From Pseudolysinimonas kribbensis (GTDB taxonomy: Bacteria > Actinomycetota > Actinomycetes > Actinomycetales > Microbacteriaceae), in the NCBI RefSeq assembly GCF_030161895.1, contig NZ_BSVB01000001.1, positions 1,736,001 to 1,800,000 of the forward strand: DNA of 64,000 nt, read 5' to 3'. Below, one piece after another: positions 7,655-17,418 of this stretch (the stretch's first letter is position 1; every line of letters begins with the position of its first letter). The notes beneath the pieces are model-generated. The model made no database searches. It saw only the letters and a program-made list of their open reading frames with translations, and was not told the DNA's origin. The position numbers were made by a program, and so were the translations under genes.

Positions 7655-9352
7655 TCATCCCCGGCGCAGGATCCGGCGCACCGGCGCGAGCAGGTCGCGC
7701 AGCTCGGGCACCCGGAGCGCCGCGAGCACGGCGAGGTACACGAGGGCGGTGACCCCGCCGACGACGAGGACGCTCACGAAGGCTGCACCCCGTGAGGCGG
7801 CGGTGAATCCGAGACCGGCGGCGAATCCGTGACCCGCGGCGATCCCCTGCGACAGGTCGAGGCCGCCCAGCGCAGCGAGCACGGCCAGGCCGACCAGCGC
7901 GGCCGGGATGGTGGCGAGCGCGAACACGCCGAGACGGCGCAGCAGCCGACCGCCGTCGATCCCGCCCATCCGGCGCCGCAGCACGAGGGCGGAGACGAGC
8001 GTCTGCACGAAGCCCGCGACCGTCGTCGCGAGCGCGATGCCGGCCGCGACCCACTCGCCCGGCGCCGCGAGCATCGTGCATGCCAGCCCGCAGAACAGCA
8101 CGCCCTGCAGCAGCTGGATCCAGAACGGCGTGCGGGTGTCGGCGAGGGCGAAGAACGCGCGCTGCAGCACGTACAGGATGCCGAACGGCACGAGCCCGGG
8201 CAGGTACCCAAGCAGCACGAAGGCGGTGCCGGTGAGCTCGCCGCGGGTGTGCGAGAAGAAGGCGGCGAACGGGACGGCGGCGACCGCGAGCGCGACCGCG
8301 GCGCCCGTCACGAGCAGGCCGATCTGCCGCAGCGACGCCGAGACATCCGCGCGCATGTCGGCGAGGCGTCCGTCGCGGGCGTGGGCGCTCATCCGGCTGT
8401 AGTAGGCGGTCGCGATCGACAGGGCGATGATCGAGTGCGGCAGCACGTAGATGAGCCACGCCGTCTTCAGGACCGCGGCGGACGCGTCGTCTGCTCCCGC
8501 GGTCAGCGCGATGTTGGTCTGCACGATGCCCGCGACCAGGCTGATGAGCACCATGCCGAAGGTCCACGCGCCGATCCGGCCCACCGTGCCGAGCCCGCGC
8601 CAGCGGAAGTCGATGCGGAATCGCAGGCCCGTGCGACGCCAGAAGAACGCGAGTGCGATGCACTGCACGATCACCCCGAGCGTGGCGCCGCCGGCGAGGA
8701 CGGCGACCTGCGCGGGCGTCCAGGTGCCGGCCGTTCGCTCGACGTGGTCGTTGCCGAACAGCGCCCAGAACAGCACGAGGCTCGCGATGACGACGATGTT
8801 GTTGATCGCCGGCACCCACGTGACCGGCCCGAAGACCCCGCGGGCGTTCAGCACCTCGCCGAGCAGGGCGAAGAGGGCGTAGAAGAACAGCTGCGGCAGG
8901 CACCAGAACGACATCGCCAGGGTGAGCTGTACGCCGGCGCCGGCGAGCGCGTTGCCGCCGCCGCCCGCGGTGTAGATCCCGACGAGCACGGGCGCCAGCC
9001 CGACGGCGACGAGCGTGACGACGAGGAACGCGGTGGTCCCGAGCGTGATCAACCGGCTGACGAACACGTCACCGCCGTCGGCGTGGCGGGCGGCGCGGAC
9101 GATCGCCGGCACCAGGGTCGCGCTGAGGAGTCCGCCGGAGACGAGCGGCAGGATGTTGTTGGGCAGCGTGTTCGCGACGGCGAAGGCGTTCGCGCCCTGG
9201 TTGTTCAGACCGATGACGGTGGTCAGCGCGAAGGCGCTCAGGAACCCCAGCACGCGCGACACGATCGTGCCGGAGGCGAGCAGCGCCGAGGCACGGCCCA
9301 TGCGCGCGGGCGGCGCCGCCGGGGAGCCCGGAAGCGGGGGCGGGGCGGTCAC
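7655..9352 (-). CDS. murJ: Lipid II flippase MurJ (MviN family)
   Basis: A 565-residue polytopic membrane protein of the MviN/MurJ family, which flips the peptidoglycan precursor lipid II across the membrane. The N-terminal hydrophobic block GTIVSRVLGFLSAFALTTVIG, the segment PQLFFYALFALLGEVLNARG, and about 14-15 hydrophobic helices fit the family. Unlike mycobacterial MurJ, there is no C-terminal kinase-like domain. The start GTG at 9352 overlaps the stop of the DUF6049 gene by 4 bases (GTGA), so the pair is translationally coupled. It is the usual partner of pcnA and DUF6049 in actinobacteria. Confidence 0.92.
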   Translation of the reverse strand: MTAPPPLPGSPAAPPARMGRASALLASGTIVSRVLGFLSAFALTTVIGLNNQGANAFAVANTLPNNILPLVSGGLLSATLVPAIVRAARHADGGDVFVSRLITLGTTAFLVVTLVAVGLAPVLVGIYTAGGGGNALAGAGVQLTLAMSFWCLPQLFFYALFALLGEVLNARGVFGPVTWVPAINNIVVIASLVLFWALFGNDHVERTAGTWTPAQVAVLAGGATLGVIVQCIALAFFWRRTGLRFRIDFRWRGLGTVGRIGAWTFGMVLISLVAGIVQTNIALTAGADDASAAVLKTAWLIYVLPHSIIALSIATAYYSRMSAHARDGRLADMRADVSASLRQIGLLVTGAAVALAVAAVPFAAFFSHTRGELTGTAFVLLGYLPGLVPFGILYVLQRAFFALADTRTPFWIQLLQGVLFCGLACTMLAAPGEWVAAGIALATTVAGFVQTLVSALVLRRRMGGIDGGRLLRRLGVFALATIPAALVGLAVLAALGGLDLSQGIAAGHGFAAGLGFTAASRGAAFVSVLVVGGVTALVYLAVLAALRVPELRDLLAPVRRILRRG

Positions 9353-11216
9353 GTCCGGGACCCGGGGTCGTGGGGCGCGGCATCCGGAGCGGCGTCCGTG
9401 GCAGGGCCGTCGCCCGGGTCGTCGTCGCCCGGGGCCTTGTCGTCGTTGTCGACGCTCGCCGCACGGTTCCGGCGGCGCCGCAGCACCTGGCGCACGATGC
9501 CGCCGCCGAAGACCAGCGCGAGCAGCACGACGATCACCCCGGTGCCGATGCCCTCCCACGACGGGCGGAGGTTGACCGTCATCGTGTCGCGCGCCCCGAT
9601 CGCCACCGAGGGATCCGCGGCACTGTGCAGGGAGATGGTCGCGAGCACGGTTCCCGGACTGATCGCCTGGGCGGGCACCAGGGCGCGGGCGGTCGCATCC
9701 GGCTCGATCTTGAGCTGGACATCGGCGCCGCCGACGTGCAGGGTCGCCCGGCGGGGTGCGACGTTCACGAGCACCGTGACCGGCACCGACAGCGCGTTGC
9801 TGACGGTCACCGGGATGGTCGTATTGGCGGCCGTGACCAGCACGCTGCTGCCGTGGACGATCTTCACCTTCGCGAGCAGAGCGGACGATGACGCGAGGTA
9901 GCTCTGCAGGCGCTCGGCCCATCCGGTGGCCGACTCGACCCACGCGACCGACATGGTCGACAGCAGCTGGAGTCGCCGTGGTGCGGTGATCTTCGTGGCC
10001 TGGTCCCCGGCGATGGTGGCGAACGCCGCTTCGGGGGCGACGGTGCCGACCACCTCGCCCACGAGTGCGGCGCCGGCGGCGGGCACCGATCCGTCGACGA
10101 CCTTCGCATCGGCGGCCGGGCCGGCGAGCACCGCCGCCAGCCCGACGGACTGCGCCGAGGACTCCTGGTCGATGTTCTGCAGCAGCTCGTGCACATGCGT
10201 GGCGCCGACCGACCACCCGCGGTCCAGCGTCGCGATCACCGACCGGCCCGGGGCGACCGCGGCCATGCCGTCGAGCGCGGTGTCGAGGCGCTGCAGGCCC
10301 TGCTGGAGCGCGGCGTCGCCGAGCGACTCGACCGCCTGCCGGGCGATCTCGCTGAGCCCGTCGTCGCTGATCAGACCGTCGATCCCGTCGAGCCGCACCC
10401 GTGCCGTCGTCGTCGCCGACACGTTGCGCGAGCTCAGCAGGACCGAGTGGAACCCGGCGTCGCGCAGCGGACCGAGGTCGGCGGTCGAGACGGTTCCGGG
10501 CGCGGGCCACGCGACATCGGTCGTGACGTAGTCGCCCGCGAGCACGTCGGCATCCGTCGGGAGGGGCGGGGGCCAGCGGGGGTCGTCGGCGTCGCGTGCG
10601 GCGCCGGTCCGCCGCTCGGGCTCCCGCTCGGCGTCGGCGTCGCGGAGGGCGATGCCGCCGGCCCGAAGCGGCCCGGGTCGATCGCGAACCGGAAGTCGAG
10701 CTGGTCGAGCAGCGCCAGGCCCCCGGTGGCGTGGGCGAGGACTCCGGGATCGGCGTCGGCGTATGCCAGCGGGAACATCTCGTTCGGCAGCGCCTCGAGG
10801 CGCTCGAGCCAGGCGCGCGCGGACGCCGGCGCCGCCGTGCCGAGCACCCGGATCGACGCGACGATCATCGGATCGATCGCCAGCACGGCGGCGGTGCCGC
10901 TGACAGCGTCGAGCTGGCGGGTGAGCACGCCGGCCGGGCCCGTGTCGGTGGCGAGCGTGTCGGCGGAGATGAGGCCGGTTCCGCGGGTGCTCGACGGCAT
11001 CGTGATCGGCACGATCACCGCGATCGAGACCGGTCCCGTGCCCGGCGTGAGGGTGCGCCCGGATGCCAGCTCGGCCGGGGAGGAGCCCGAGGGATCGTCG
11101 CCCGCGGCACCCGATCGCAGGCCCGCGGCCGTGGCGGGTCCGAGACCGCCGAGCGCGGCGACGAGGACGCCGGCGGCGGCGAGGCCGGCGACCCAGGATC
11201 GGCCGGCACCGCGCAT
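9349..11216 (-). CDS. DUF6049 family membrane-anchored exported protein, frame interrupted by a probable contraction
   Basis: A large exported protein of the DUF6049 type that sits upstream of murJ in many actinobacteria; function unknown, probably in cell-envelope assembly. It has a signal segment (WVAGLAAAGVLVAALGGLG), a long extracytoplasmic region, one C-terminal membrane helix (GVIVVLLALVFGGGIV) and a basic/acidic cytosolic tail. The frame changes near 10568-10582, where two G5 runs (C5 on the coding strand) occur; one extra base joins GPPPLPTDADV and gives 622 aa. Start uncertain: ATG 11216 is listed. A possible leaderless start at ATG 11254, 7 bases from TACAAT (11262-11267), would need another extra C. 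Confidence 0.75.
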
Positions 11217-11341
11217 CAGGCGCACGCCTGAGCCGTTCCGAGCGCCGGGGACATGACCCCGATTGTAGGAGTCGCGCCTCGCGCGGACCTCCGCTGCAGG
11301 GGTGGGCGCCGCTCGCGATCGGCCTCGCCCGCTGTGGGAGC

Positions 11342-12777
11342 ATGGAGGCCATGCTGAGCGTCGCGGCGGCCGTGGAGCGGTTGCGGGGGCTGGCATCCAC
11401 CCCGGAACTCGCCGGGTTGTCCCACGCTTTCTCCGCGGCCGGGCAGGAGCTCGCCCTCGTCGGCGGTTCGGTGCGCGACGCGTTCCTGGACCGCGAGCTG
11501 TCGGATCTGGACCTCACGACGTCGGCTCGGCCCGACGAGATCCTCGCGATCGTCGCGCCGCTCGCCGACGCGCACTGGGACGTCGGCCGCGAGTTCGGCA
11601 CCATCGGCGCGCGCCTCGGCGGCGCGACCGTCGAGATCACGACCTATCGCAGCGACGCCTACTCGGGCGAGTCCCGCAAGCCGGTCGTCGCCTTCGGCGA
11701 CACGCTCGAGGGCGACCTCGTGCGCCGCGACTTCACCATGAACGCGATGGCGCTCGTGCTCGCGCCCGGCCCGGAGCCGCGGCTGGTCGACCCGACCGGC
11801 GGCCTCGACGACCTGCTCGCCGGCCGGCTGCGCACGCCGTCGCCGCCGGAGGTCTCGTTCGGCGACGACCCGCTGCGGATGATGCGCGCGGCGCGATTCG
11901 CGGCGCAGCTCGGCGCGCAGCTCGACCCGGAGGCGTTCGCGGCCGCCCAGCGCCTGGCGGATCGCATCGGGATCGTCTCGGCGGAGCGGGTGCGCGACGA
12001 GCTCACCAAGCTGCTGCTCAGCTCGCGGCCCGTGACCGGCATCCGGCTGCTCGTCGACACCGGGCTCGCCGACCTCGTACTGCCCGAGGTTCCGGCCCTG
12101 CGGCTCGAGATCGACGAGCACGCCCGGCACAAGGACGTCTACGAGCACAGCCTCACGGCGCTCGAGCAGGCGATCGAGCTCGAGCGCGCCCGCGGGCACG
12201 CCCCCGACCTGGTGCTGCGGCTCGCGGTGCTGATGCACGACATCGGCAAGCCGGCGACCCGGGTGATCGAGCCGGGGGAGCGGTCAGCTTCCACCACCAC
12301 GACGCGCTCGGCGCCCGGATGGCGGCGAAGCGACTGCGCGAGCTGCGTTTCGACAACGCCGTCGTCAAGGCCGTCTCGGAGCTCATCCGGCTGCACCTGC
12401 GCTTCTTCGGCTACGCGGACGGTGCGTGGACCGACTCCGCGGTGCGTCGTTACGTGCGGGATGCCGGCCCCCTCCTCGAACGGCTGCACATCCTCTCGCG
12501 CGCCGACGTGACGACCCGCAACCGCCGCAAGGCCGACCGGCTCGGCTTCGCCTACGACGACCTCGAGGAGCGGATCGCGGCGCTCGCCGAGGAGGAGGAG
12601 CTGGCGGCGATCCGGCCCGATCTGGACGGCGAAGCGATCATGCGGATCCTGGACCTCGGGCCGGGGCCTGTCATCGGTCAGGCGTACCGATTTCTCCTCG
12701 AGACCCGCCTGGACGAGGGTCCGCTCGACCCCGCGGAGGCGGAGCGCCGCCTTCGCGCGTGGTACTCGGCTCGCTAA
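11342..12777 (+). CDS. pcnA: CCA tRNA nucleotidyltransferase, frame interrupted by a probable contraction
   Basis: Adds or repairs the 3' CCA of tRNAs using CTP and ATP. The nucleotidyltransferase signature LVGGSVRDAFLDRELSDLDL carries the catalytic DxD. RRDFTMNAMAL, the RNA-binding region and an HD-type motif (LMHDIGKPATR) follow. The frame breaks in the G5 run at 12274-12278; one extra G restores EPGGAVSFHHHDALGARM and the remaining C-terminal domain to TAA at 12775, about 478 aa. ATG 11342 and ATG 11351 are both in frame; GGAG stands just before the first. Divergent from DUF6049-murJ, as in related genomes. Confidence 0.88.
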
Positions 12778-12794
12778 CACCGCGCTCGGGCGCC

Positions 12795-12800
12795 TATACT
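12795..12800 (+). promoter_or_regulatory. Probable -10 element of the rpsF operon
   Basis: TATACT 98 bases before the rpsF start, immediately after the pcnA stop. No convincing -35 element is seen. It leaves an untranslated leader of about 90 bases. Confidence 0.5.
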
Positions 12801-12853
12801 CGACAGGTTGTCCGCCGGGCTCCGCCCGCGCCGGACCGTGTCAATACCCTCCT

Positions 12854-12872
12854 GCTGCAGATCGTCTGCAGC
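12854..12872 (+). promoter_or_regulatory. Leader hairpin before rpsF
   Basis: A perfect 7-bp inverted repeat GCTGCAG/CTGCAGC with a 5-base loop, followed by CG, in the rpsF leader. Some bacteria control this operon by binding of the S6:S18 complex to a hairpin with a CCG element; this may be such a site, but the fit is only suggestive. Confidence 0.35.
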
Positions 12873-12898
12873 CGTTCTAGTCCAGAGGAGGTGGGTTA

Positions 12899-13351
12899 GT
12901 GACGCACCAGTACGAGTTGATGGTCATCCTCGATCCCGAGATCGATGAGCGCACCGTCGCCCCCAGCCTGGATCGGTTCCTCAACGTCATCCGCAACGAT
13001 GGCGGCACGATCGACAACGTCGACATCTGGGGACGCCGCCGGTTGGCCTATGAGATCCAGAAGAAGAGCGAGGGCATCTACGCCGTCGTCAACTTCACCG
13101 CGGAGTCCGCGGCGACCCAGGAGCTCGACCGTCAGCTGAAGCTGTCCGAGGCCGTGCTGCGCACGAAGGTGCTGCGCGCCGAGGAGGCCGTGGCCCGCGT
13201 GGCCGCGCACGCCGCCGACGAGGCCAAGCGCGCCGAGCGCAAGGCCGCCGCCGCCGCGAAGGCGCCGGCCAAGGCCGCCGCCGAGGCGCCCGCCGCACCG
13301 GTCGCGCCCGCGGCGCCCGCCGCAGCCGCCGCGGACGAGAAGGCCGAGTAG
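12899..13351 (+). CDS. rpsF: 30S ribosomal protein S6
   Basis: S6 binds S18 in the platform of the small subunit. The first 100 residues ([36 protein letters not shown]) are typical S6. The 150-residue protein carries an unusual Ala/Lys/Pro-rich extension from about residue 100, low in complexity and probably disordered. The GTG start at 12899 is supported by a near-perfect Shine-Dalgarno AGGAGGTG 6 bases upstream. First gene of the rpsF-ssb-rpsR-rplI operon. Confidence 0.96.
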   Translation: MTHQYELMVILDPEIDERTVAPSLDRFLNVIRNDGGTIDNVDIWGRRRLAYEIQKKSEGIYAVVNFTAESAATQELDRQLKLSEAVLRTKVLRAEEAVARVAAHAADEAKRAERKAAAAAKAPAKAAAEAPAAPVAPAAPAAAAADEKAE

Positions 13352-13354
13352 GCC

Positions 13355-13876
13355 ATGGCGGGCGAGACGATCATCACCGTCGTGGGCAACCTGACGGCCG
13401 ACCCCGAGCTGCGCTACACGCAGGGCGGGCTCGCCGTCGCCAACTTCACGATCGCATCCACGCCGCGCACGTTCGACCGCCAGGCCAACGAGTGGAAGGA
13501 CGGCGAAGCGCTGTTCCTCCGCGCGTCCTGCTGGCGCGACTTCGCGGAGCACGTGGCCGGCTCGCTGACGAAGGGCAGCCGCGTCGTCGCGACCGGCCGC
13601 CTCCGGCAGCGCTCCTACGACGACCGCGACGGCAACAAGCGCACCGCGATCGAGCTCGAGGTCGACGAGATCGGACCGAGCCTGCGCTACGCGACCGCGC
13701 AGGTGACGCGCACCTCGGGCGGCTCCGGTGGCGGCGCGGGTGGCGCGGCCGGCGGCGGACGCCCGCAGGGCGCGGTCGCCGACGAGCCGTGGGCCGCGAG
13801 CGGCTCGACCGGCGGAGGCTCCGACGACGTGTGGAGCACGCCCGGCGCGAACTACAACGACGAGACCCCGTTCTGA
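13355..13876 (+). CDS. ssb: Single-stranded DNA-binding protein
   Basis: Essential SSB, 173 aa. An N-terminal OB fold ([30 protein letters not shown], residues 6-35) is followed by a Gly/Ser-rich linker and the acidic tail ending in DETPF, through which SSB recruits partner proteins. It starts 3 bases after the rpsF stop and lies between the S6 and S18 genes, the usual bacterial order. Confidence 0.96.
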   Translation: MAGETIITVVGNLTADPELRYTQGGLAVANFTIASTPRTFDRQANEWKDGEALFLRASCWRDFAEHVAGSLTKGSRVVATGRLRQRSYDDRDGNKRTAIELEVDEIGPSLRYATAQVTRTSGGSGGGAGGAAGGGRPQGAVADEPWAASGSTGGGSDDVWSTPGANYNDETPF

Positions 13877-13910
13877 TCCGCGGATCAGGGCAGAGAGAAA
13901 GCAACAGCAC

Positions 13911-14168
13911 ATGCCAGGTAAGAGCACCGGGGATCGCCGCAAGCGCGTTCCCAAGGGCGGCAAGAACGCCGCTCCGGCGAAGTCCATCAAGGTCGGCGTG
14001 ATCGACTACAAGGACGTCGCGACCCTTCGCAAGTTCGTCTCGGAGCGCGGCAAGATCCGCGCCCGTCGCATCACCGGCGTCTCCGTGCAGGAGCAGCGTC
14101 TCATCGCCCGCGCGGTCAAGAACGCGCGCGAGATGGCGCTCCTTCCGTACGCGGGCTCGGGACGATAG
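13911..14168 (+). CDS. rpsR: 30S ribosomal protein S18 (cysteine-free form)
   Basis: S18, 85 aa, pairs with S6 on the ribosomal platform. Diagnostic stretches are [24 protein letters not shown] and [19 protein letters not shown]. The protein has no cysteine, so it is the zinc-independent form. Actinobacteria can have a second, zinc-binding S18 elsewhere. Follows ssb by 34 bases with AGAGAGAAAG as a weak ribosome site. Confidence 0.95.
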   Translation: MPGKSTGDRRKRVPKGGKNAAPAKSIKVGVIDYKDVATLRKFVSERGKIRARRITGVSVQEQRLIARAVKNAREMALLPYAGSGR

Positions 14169-14177
14169 GAGATACGG

Positions 14178-14630
14178 ATGTCGAAGCTCATCCTCACCTC
14201 CGAGGTCTCCGGCCTGGGTTCGGCCGGTGACGTCGTCGAGGTCAAGAACGGGTACGCCCGCAACTACCTCATCCCGCAGGGCTTCGCCGTGGCCTGGAGC
14301 CGCGGCGGGGAGAAGCAGATCGACCAGATCAAGGCGGCCCGCGCCGCGCGCGAGCTGGCGACCCTCGAGGAGGCCCAGTCGCTCAAGGCCAAGCTCGAGG
14401 ACACGACCGTCAGGCTGACCGTCAAGGCCGGTCGCGAGGGGCGCCTGTTCGGCTCGGTGAAGACCGAGGACATCGCCGATGCGGTGTCGGCTGCCGGTAT
14501 CGGCAGCATCGACAAGCGGACCATCGAGCTCGCCGCACCCATCAAGGCCGTCGGCCGGCACGAGGCGTCGGTGCGTCTGCGGGAGGACGTCGTCGCCGCC
14601 ATCACCCTCGACGTGGTGGCCGCGAAGTAG
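14178..14630 (+). CDS. rplI: 50S ribosomal protein L9
   Basis: L9, 150 aa, a two-domain protein reaching from the L1 stalk base. The N-domain ([32 protein letters not shown] has the family signature) is joined by a long helix to the C-domain. It starts 9 bases after rpsR with GGAG at a good distance, and is the last gene before a strong terminator. Confidence 0.96.
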   Translation: MSKLILTSEVSGLGSAGDVVEVKNGYARNYLIPQGFAVAWSRGGEKQIDQIKAARAARELATLEEAQSLKAKLEDTTVRLTVKAGREGRLFGSVKTEDIADAVSAAGIGSIDKRTIELAAPIKAVGRHEASVRLREDVVAAITLDVVAAK

Positions 14631-14644
14631 ACCCGTCACATCGC

Positions 14645-14676
14645 GAGCGGCGTCCCCCATCCGGGGGACGCCGCTC
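14645..14676 (+). terminator. Terminator of the rpsF-ssb-rpsR-rplI operon
   Basis: A perfect 14-bp GC-rich stem (14645-14658 with 14663-14676) and a 4-base loop, 15 bases after the rplI stop. The T-tract is weak (TCTGCACTTT). Confidence 0.8.
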
Positions 14677-15058
14677 TGCACTTTCGGCGTCGTCCGGAGC
14701 TCACCCGTCCACAGCCGACTTGTCAAGAGGCAAAGCTTCAAGCGGCGGTGTAGGCCTCTTTCTCCACACAGGGGGAGAACGGCGAAATGCCTGGTCAGAC
14801 AGGTGTGAACACGAACAGATCGCCGAGTTCCCACAGCTGAGTCCACATCTTCTTCACACGACGTGCGGCGTTTCGCGCCGATTCTGCACAGATCTATCCA
14901 CAGGGTCGGCTTGTCCCCCTCGCCCGCGCCTCCCTACGTTGAGGCGTCGCCGATCAGGTCGACCTCCCGCGGGGGCGGGATCGCCGAGCGCGCCCCCGTG
15001 TGTCGGTCGTCGCTGGGATGGTCGGTGGCGTCAGCATGAGCTCAGGAGGGAACGCCCG
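14677..15058 (+). promoter_or_regulatory. Intergenic region before dnaB: DnaA-box-like repeats and a promoter
   Basis: No gene is apparent in this stretch; I tested all frames of the supplied translations and none looks real. It has lower GC and is dense in TCCACA words: CCGTCCACA (14705-14713), TTCTCCACA (14760-14768), GAGTCCACA (14839-14847) and CTATCCACA (14894-14902) resemble the DnaA box TTATCCACA with 1-2 mismatches. A likely dnaB promoter is TTGTCC (14911-14916), 18 bases, TACGTT (14935-14940), leaving a leader of about 110 bases. Confidence 0.5.
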
Positions 15059-16437
15059 ATGTCGATCGCCCATCTCGGTCTTGCCGGTGACCGGGGGAGC
15101 GCGCCGAGCGCGAGGCCTGGCAGGGCGAGCGGACGCCGCCGCACGACCTGCTCGCCGAGCAGAGCGCTCTGGGCGGCATGCTGCTCAGCAAGGACGCGGT
15201 GGCCGACGTCATCGAGACCGTCCGCGGCGTCGACTTCTACATCCCGAAGCACGAGCTCGTCTACGACGCGATCCTGACCCTGTACTCGCACGGCGAGCCC
15301 ACCGACGTCATCACCGTCACCGATGAGCTCACCAAGAGCGGGGAGTTGCAGCGCGCCGGCGGAGCCGAGTACCTGCACACGCTCACGGCCCTCGTGCCGA
15401 CCGCCGCCAACGCCGGCTTCTACGCATCGATCGTCGCCGAGAAGGCGGTGCTGCGCCGCCTGGTGGAGGCGGGCACGCGCATCGTGCAGATGGGTTACGC
15501 CAGCGAGGAGGTCGTCGATCTCGTCAACAACGCCCAGGCGGAGATCTACGGCGTGACCGGCGGCGTCGAGGCCGAGGACTACGTGCCGCTCGTCGACGCG
15601 ATCCAGACCGCGGTCGACGAGATCGAGCTGGCGAGCGGACGCGACGGCGAGATGGCGGGGGTGCCCACCGGGTTCGCGGACCTCGACGAGCTGACCAACG
15701 GCCTGCACGGCGGCCAGCTGATCATCGTCGCCGCCCGCCCCGGACTCGGCAAGTCGACGCTCGCACTCGACTTCGCGCGGTCGGCCACCATCACGAAGAA
15801 GATGCCGACCCTGTTCTTCTCGCTCGAGATGGGGCGCAGCGAGATCGCGACGCGCCTGCTCGCGGCCGAGTCCTCCATCCCGATGCACACGTTGCGCAAG
15901 GGCAACATGGACCCGCGCGACTGGGCGCGGCTGGCCAACACGCGCGGAGAGATCGCCGACGCGCCGCTGTTCATCGACGACAGCCCCAACATGACGCTCG
16001 TCGAGATCCGGGCCAAATGCCGGCGCCTCAGCCAGCGCGTCGGACTCAAGCTCGTCATCATCGACTACCTGCAGCTCATGACCTCGGGCAAGAAGGTCGA
16101 GAACCGCCAGCAGGAGGTCAGCGAGTTCTCGCGGGCGCTCAAGCTGCTGGCCAAGGAGCTCGACGTGCCGGTCGTCGCGCTCTCGCAGCTCAACCGCAAC
16201 GCCGAGGCGCGCGCCGACAAGAAGCCCGCGCTGTCCGACCTGCGTGAATCGGGCTCGCTCGAGCAGGACGCCGACATCGTGATCCTGCTGCACCGCGAGA
16301 CCGGCCTCGAGCGCGACGACCCGCGCGCCGGCGAGGCCGACCTCATCGTGGCGAAGCACCGCAACGGCCGGCAGGACACCATCTCCGTGGCGTTCAGCGG
16401 CATGTACTCGCGCTTCAGCGACATGTCGCGGGTCTAG
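15059..16437 (+). CDS. dnaB: Replicative DNA helicase DnaB, frame interrupted by a probable contraction
   Basis: Hexameric 5'-3' helicase that opens the replication fork. N-terminal primase-interacting domain (HDLLAEQSALGGMLLSKDAVADV), then the RecA-like domain with Walker A ARPGLGKST near residue 230, VVALSQLNR and SDLRESGSLEQDAD. The first 13 residues are in a different frame from the rest; one extra G in the G5 run at 15093-15097 joins GDRGERAEREAWQGERTPPHD. The start ATG 15059 has AGGAGGG 8 bases upstream. 459 aa after correction; no intein is present. Confidence 0.93.
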
Positions 16438-16498
16438 AGCACCGGGACGCCCGGCCTCGCGGCCGACCCCCAGCGGCACGTCCGTACACTTGAGGATC

Positions 16499-17140
16499 GT
16501 GTCCGCCGCGCCCGCCGTCGCCCCGCATCGGCCGCGCGTCGCGGCGTGGATGCTGACGGCCGCCCGTGCCGCCCTCGCGCTCGTCCTCGGGCTGGCGATC
16601 ACCTTCACCGGAGGGCACTCCGCCCGGTTCGGACTGGTGGCGTTCGGCGTCTTCGGCGTCGTCGCGGGCCTCCTGCTCCTGGCCGGCGCGCTCCTGGTGC
16701 TGCGTCGCGCGGTGCGCGGAACCTTCCTCGTCCAGGCGGCGGTCACGCTCGTGGCCGGGATCTCGGGTCTCGTGGCGCTGTCGTCGGCCGCGGGCGGCGG
16801 CGACGTGATCGCGCTCGTCGGGATCGTCAGCGCGTTCGGCATCCTGACCGGCGCCCTGGAGCTCGTGGCGGGGCTGCGCGCGCGCCGCGTCGACCGCGGG
16901 GCGCGGGACTGGGTCCTGACCGGTGCCCTCACGCTGGCGCTCGGTCTCGCGTTCCTGGTGGTCCCGCCGGGCTACCGCGAGAGCCTCGGCGGCATCGAAC
17001 GGATCACCGGCACCCTGACCGCCTCGGTCGTGCTGGTCGGGCTCCTCGGCGCCTGGGGGATCGTCGTGGGGGTCCTGCAGGGCATCTCCGCGGTGTCGCT
17101 GCGAACCCCGGTCGAACCGGAGGAGGAGGACCGCACGTGA
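16499..17140 (+). CDS. HdeD/DUF308-like membrane protein
   Basis: A 213-residue membrane protein with about six hydrophobic helices in short repeats (for example ALALVLGLAITFTGG, GVFGVVAGLLLLAGALLV, VALVGIVSAFGILTGALELVAG), resembling the HdeD/DUF308 family of unknown role. A TACACT hexamer at 16485-16490 stands 8 bases before the GTG start, so the mRNA may be nearly leaderless. The stop overlaps the next start by 4 bases (GTGA). Confidence 0.65.
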   Translation: MSAAPAVAPHRPRVAAWMLTAARAALALVLGLAITFTGGHSARFGLVAFGVFGVVAGLLLLAGALLVLRRAVRGTFLVQAAVTLVAGISGLVALSSAAGGGDVIALVGIVSAFGILTGALELVAGLRARRVDRGARDWVLTGALTLALGLAFLVVPPGYRESLGGIERITGTLTASVVLVGLLGAWGIVVGVLQGISAVSLRTPVEPEEEDRT

Positions 17141-17403
17141 ATGCGAAACCGAGTCTGGGCACGCGTCTGCGCCCCGCCGAGCTCGTGGTCGTGGCCGCGA
17201 TCATCGGCGTCTTCGTCGGCGCGATCGTCGTCATGGGCACCCGTGAGTGGCTCACCGCCCTCGAATGGGCCGGTATCGCGTTCGTGGTCGCCCTCGTGGT
17301 GACGGCGATGCTGCTGCTGGCCGTCGTGCCGAAGGACGAGCGACCGGATGCCGAGCACGGCGACGACGAGCACCGCGACGACGAGCGCCCCAGCGGGCAC
17401 TGA
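17137..17403 (+). CDS. Small two-helix membrane protein
   Basis: An 88-residue protein with two hydrophobic segments (LVVVAAIIGVFVGAIVVMG and AGIAFVVALVVTAMLLLAVV) and a charged His/Asp/Glu-rich tail. It overlaps the upstream membrane-protein gene by 4 bases and ends 15 bases before the convergent purB stop. Function unknown. Confidence 0.65.
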   Translation: MNAKPSLGTRLRPAELVVVAAIIGVFVGAIVVMGTREWLTALEWAGIAFVVALVVTAMLLLAVVPKDERPDAEHGDDEHRDDERPSGH

Positions 17404-17418
17404 CCGCGGCGTGCGTCG

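Noticed and set aside
14677-15058. Origin of replication
   Set aside because: The DnaA-like boxes are imperfect, and the yidC-parAB end of the window indicates that oriC lies outside, to the left.
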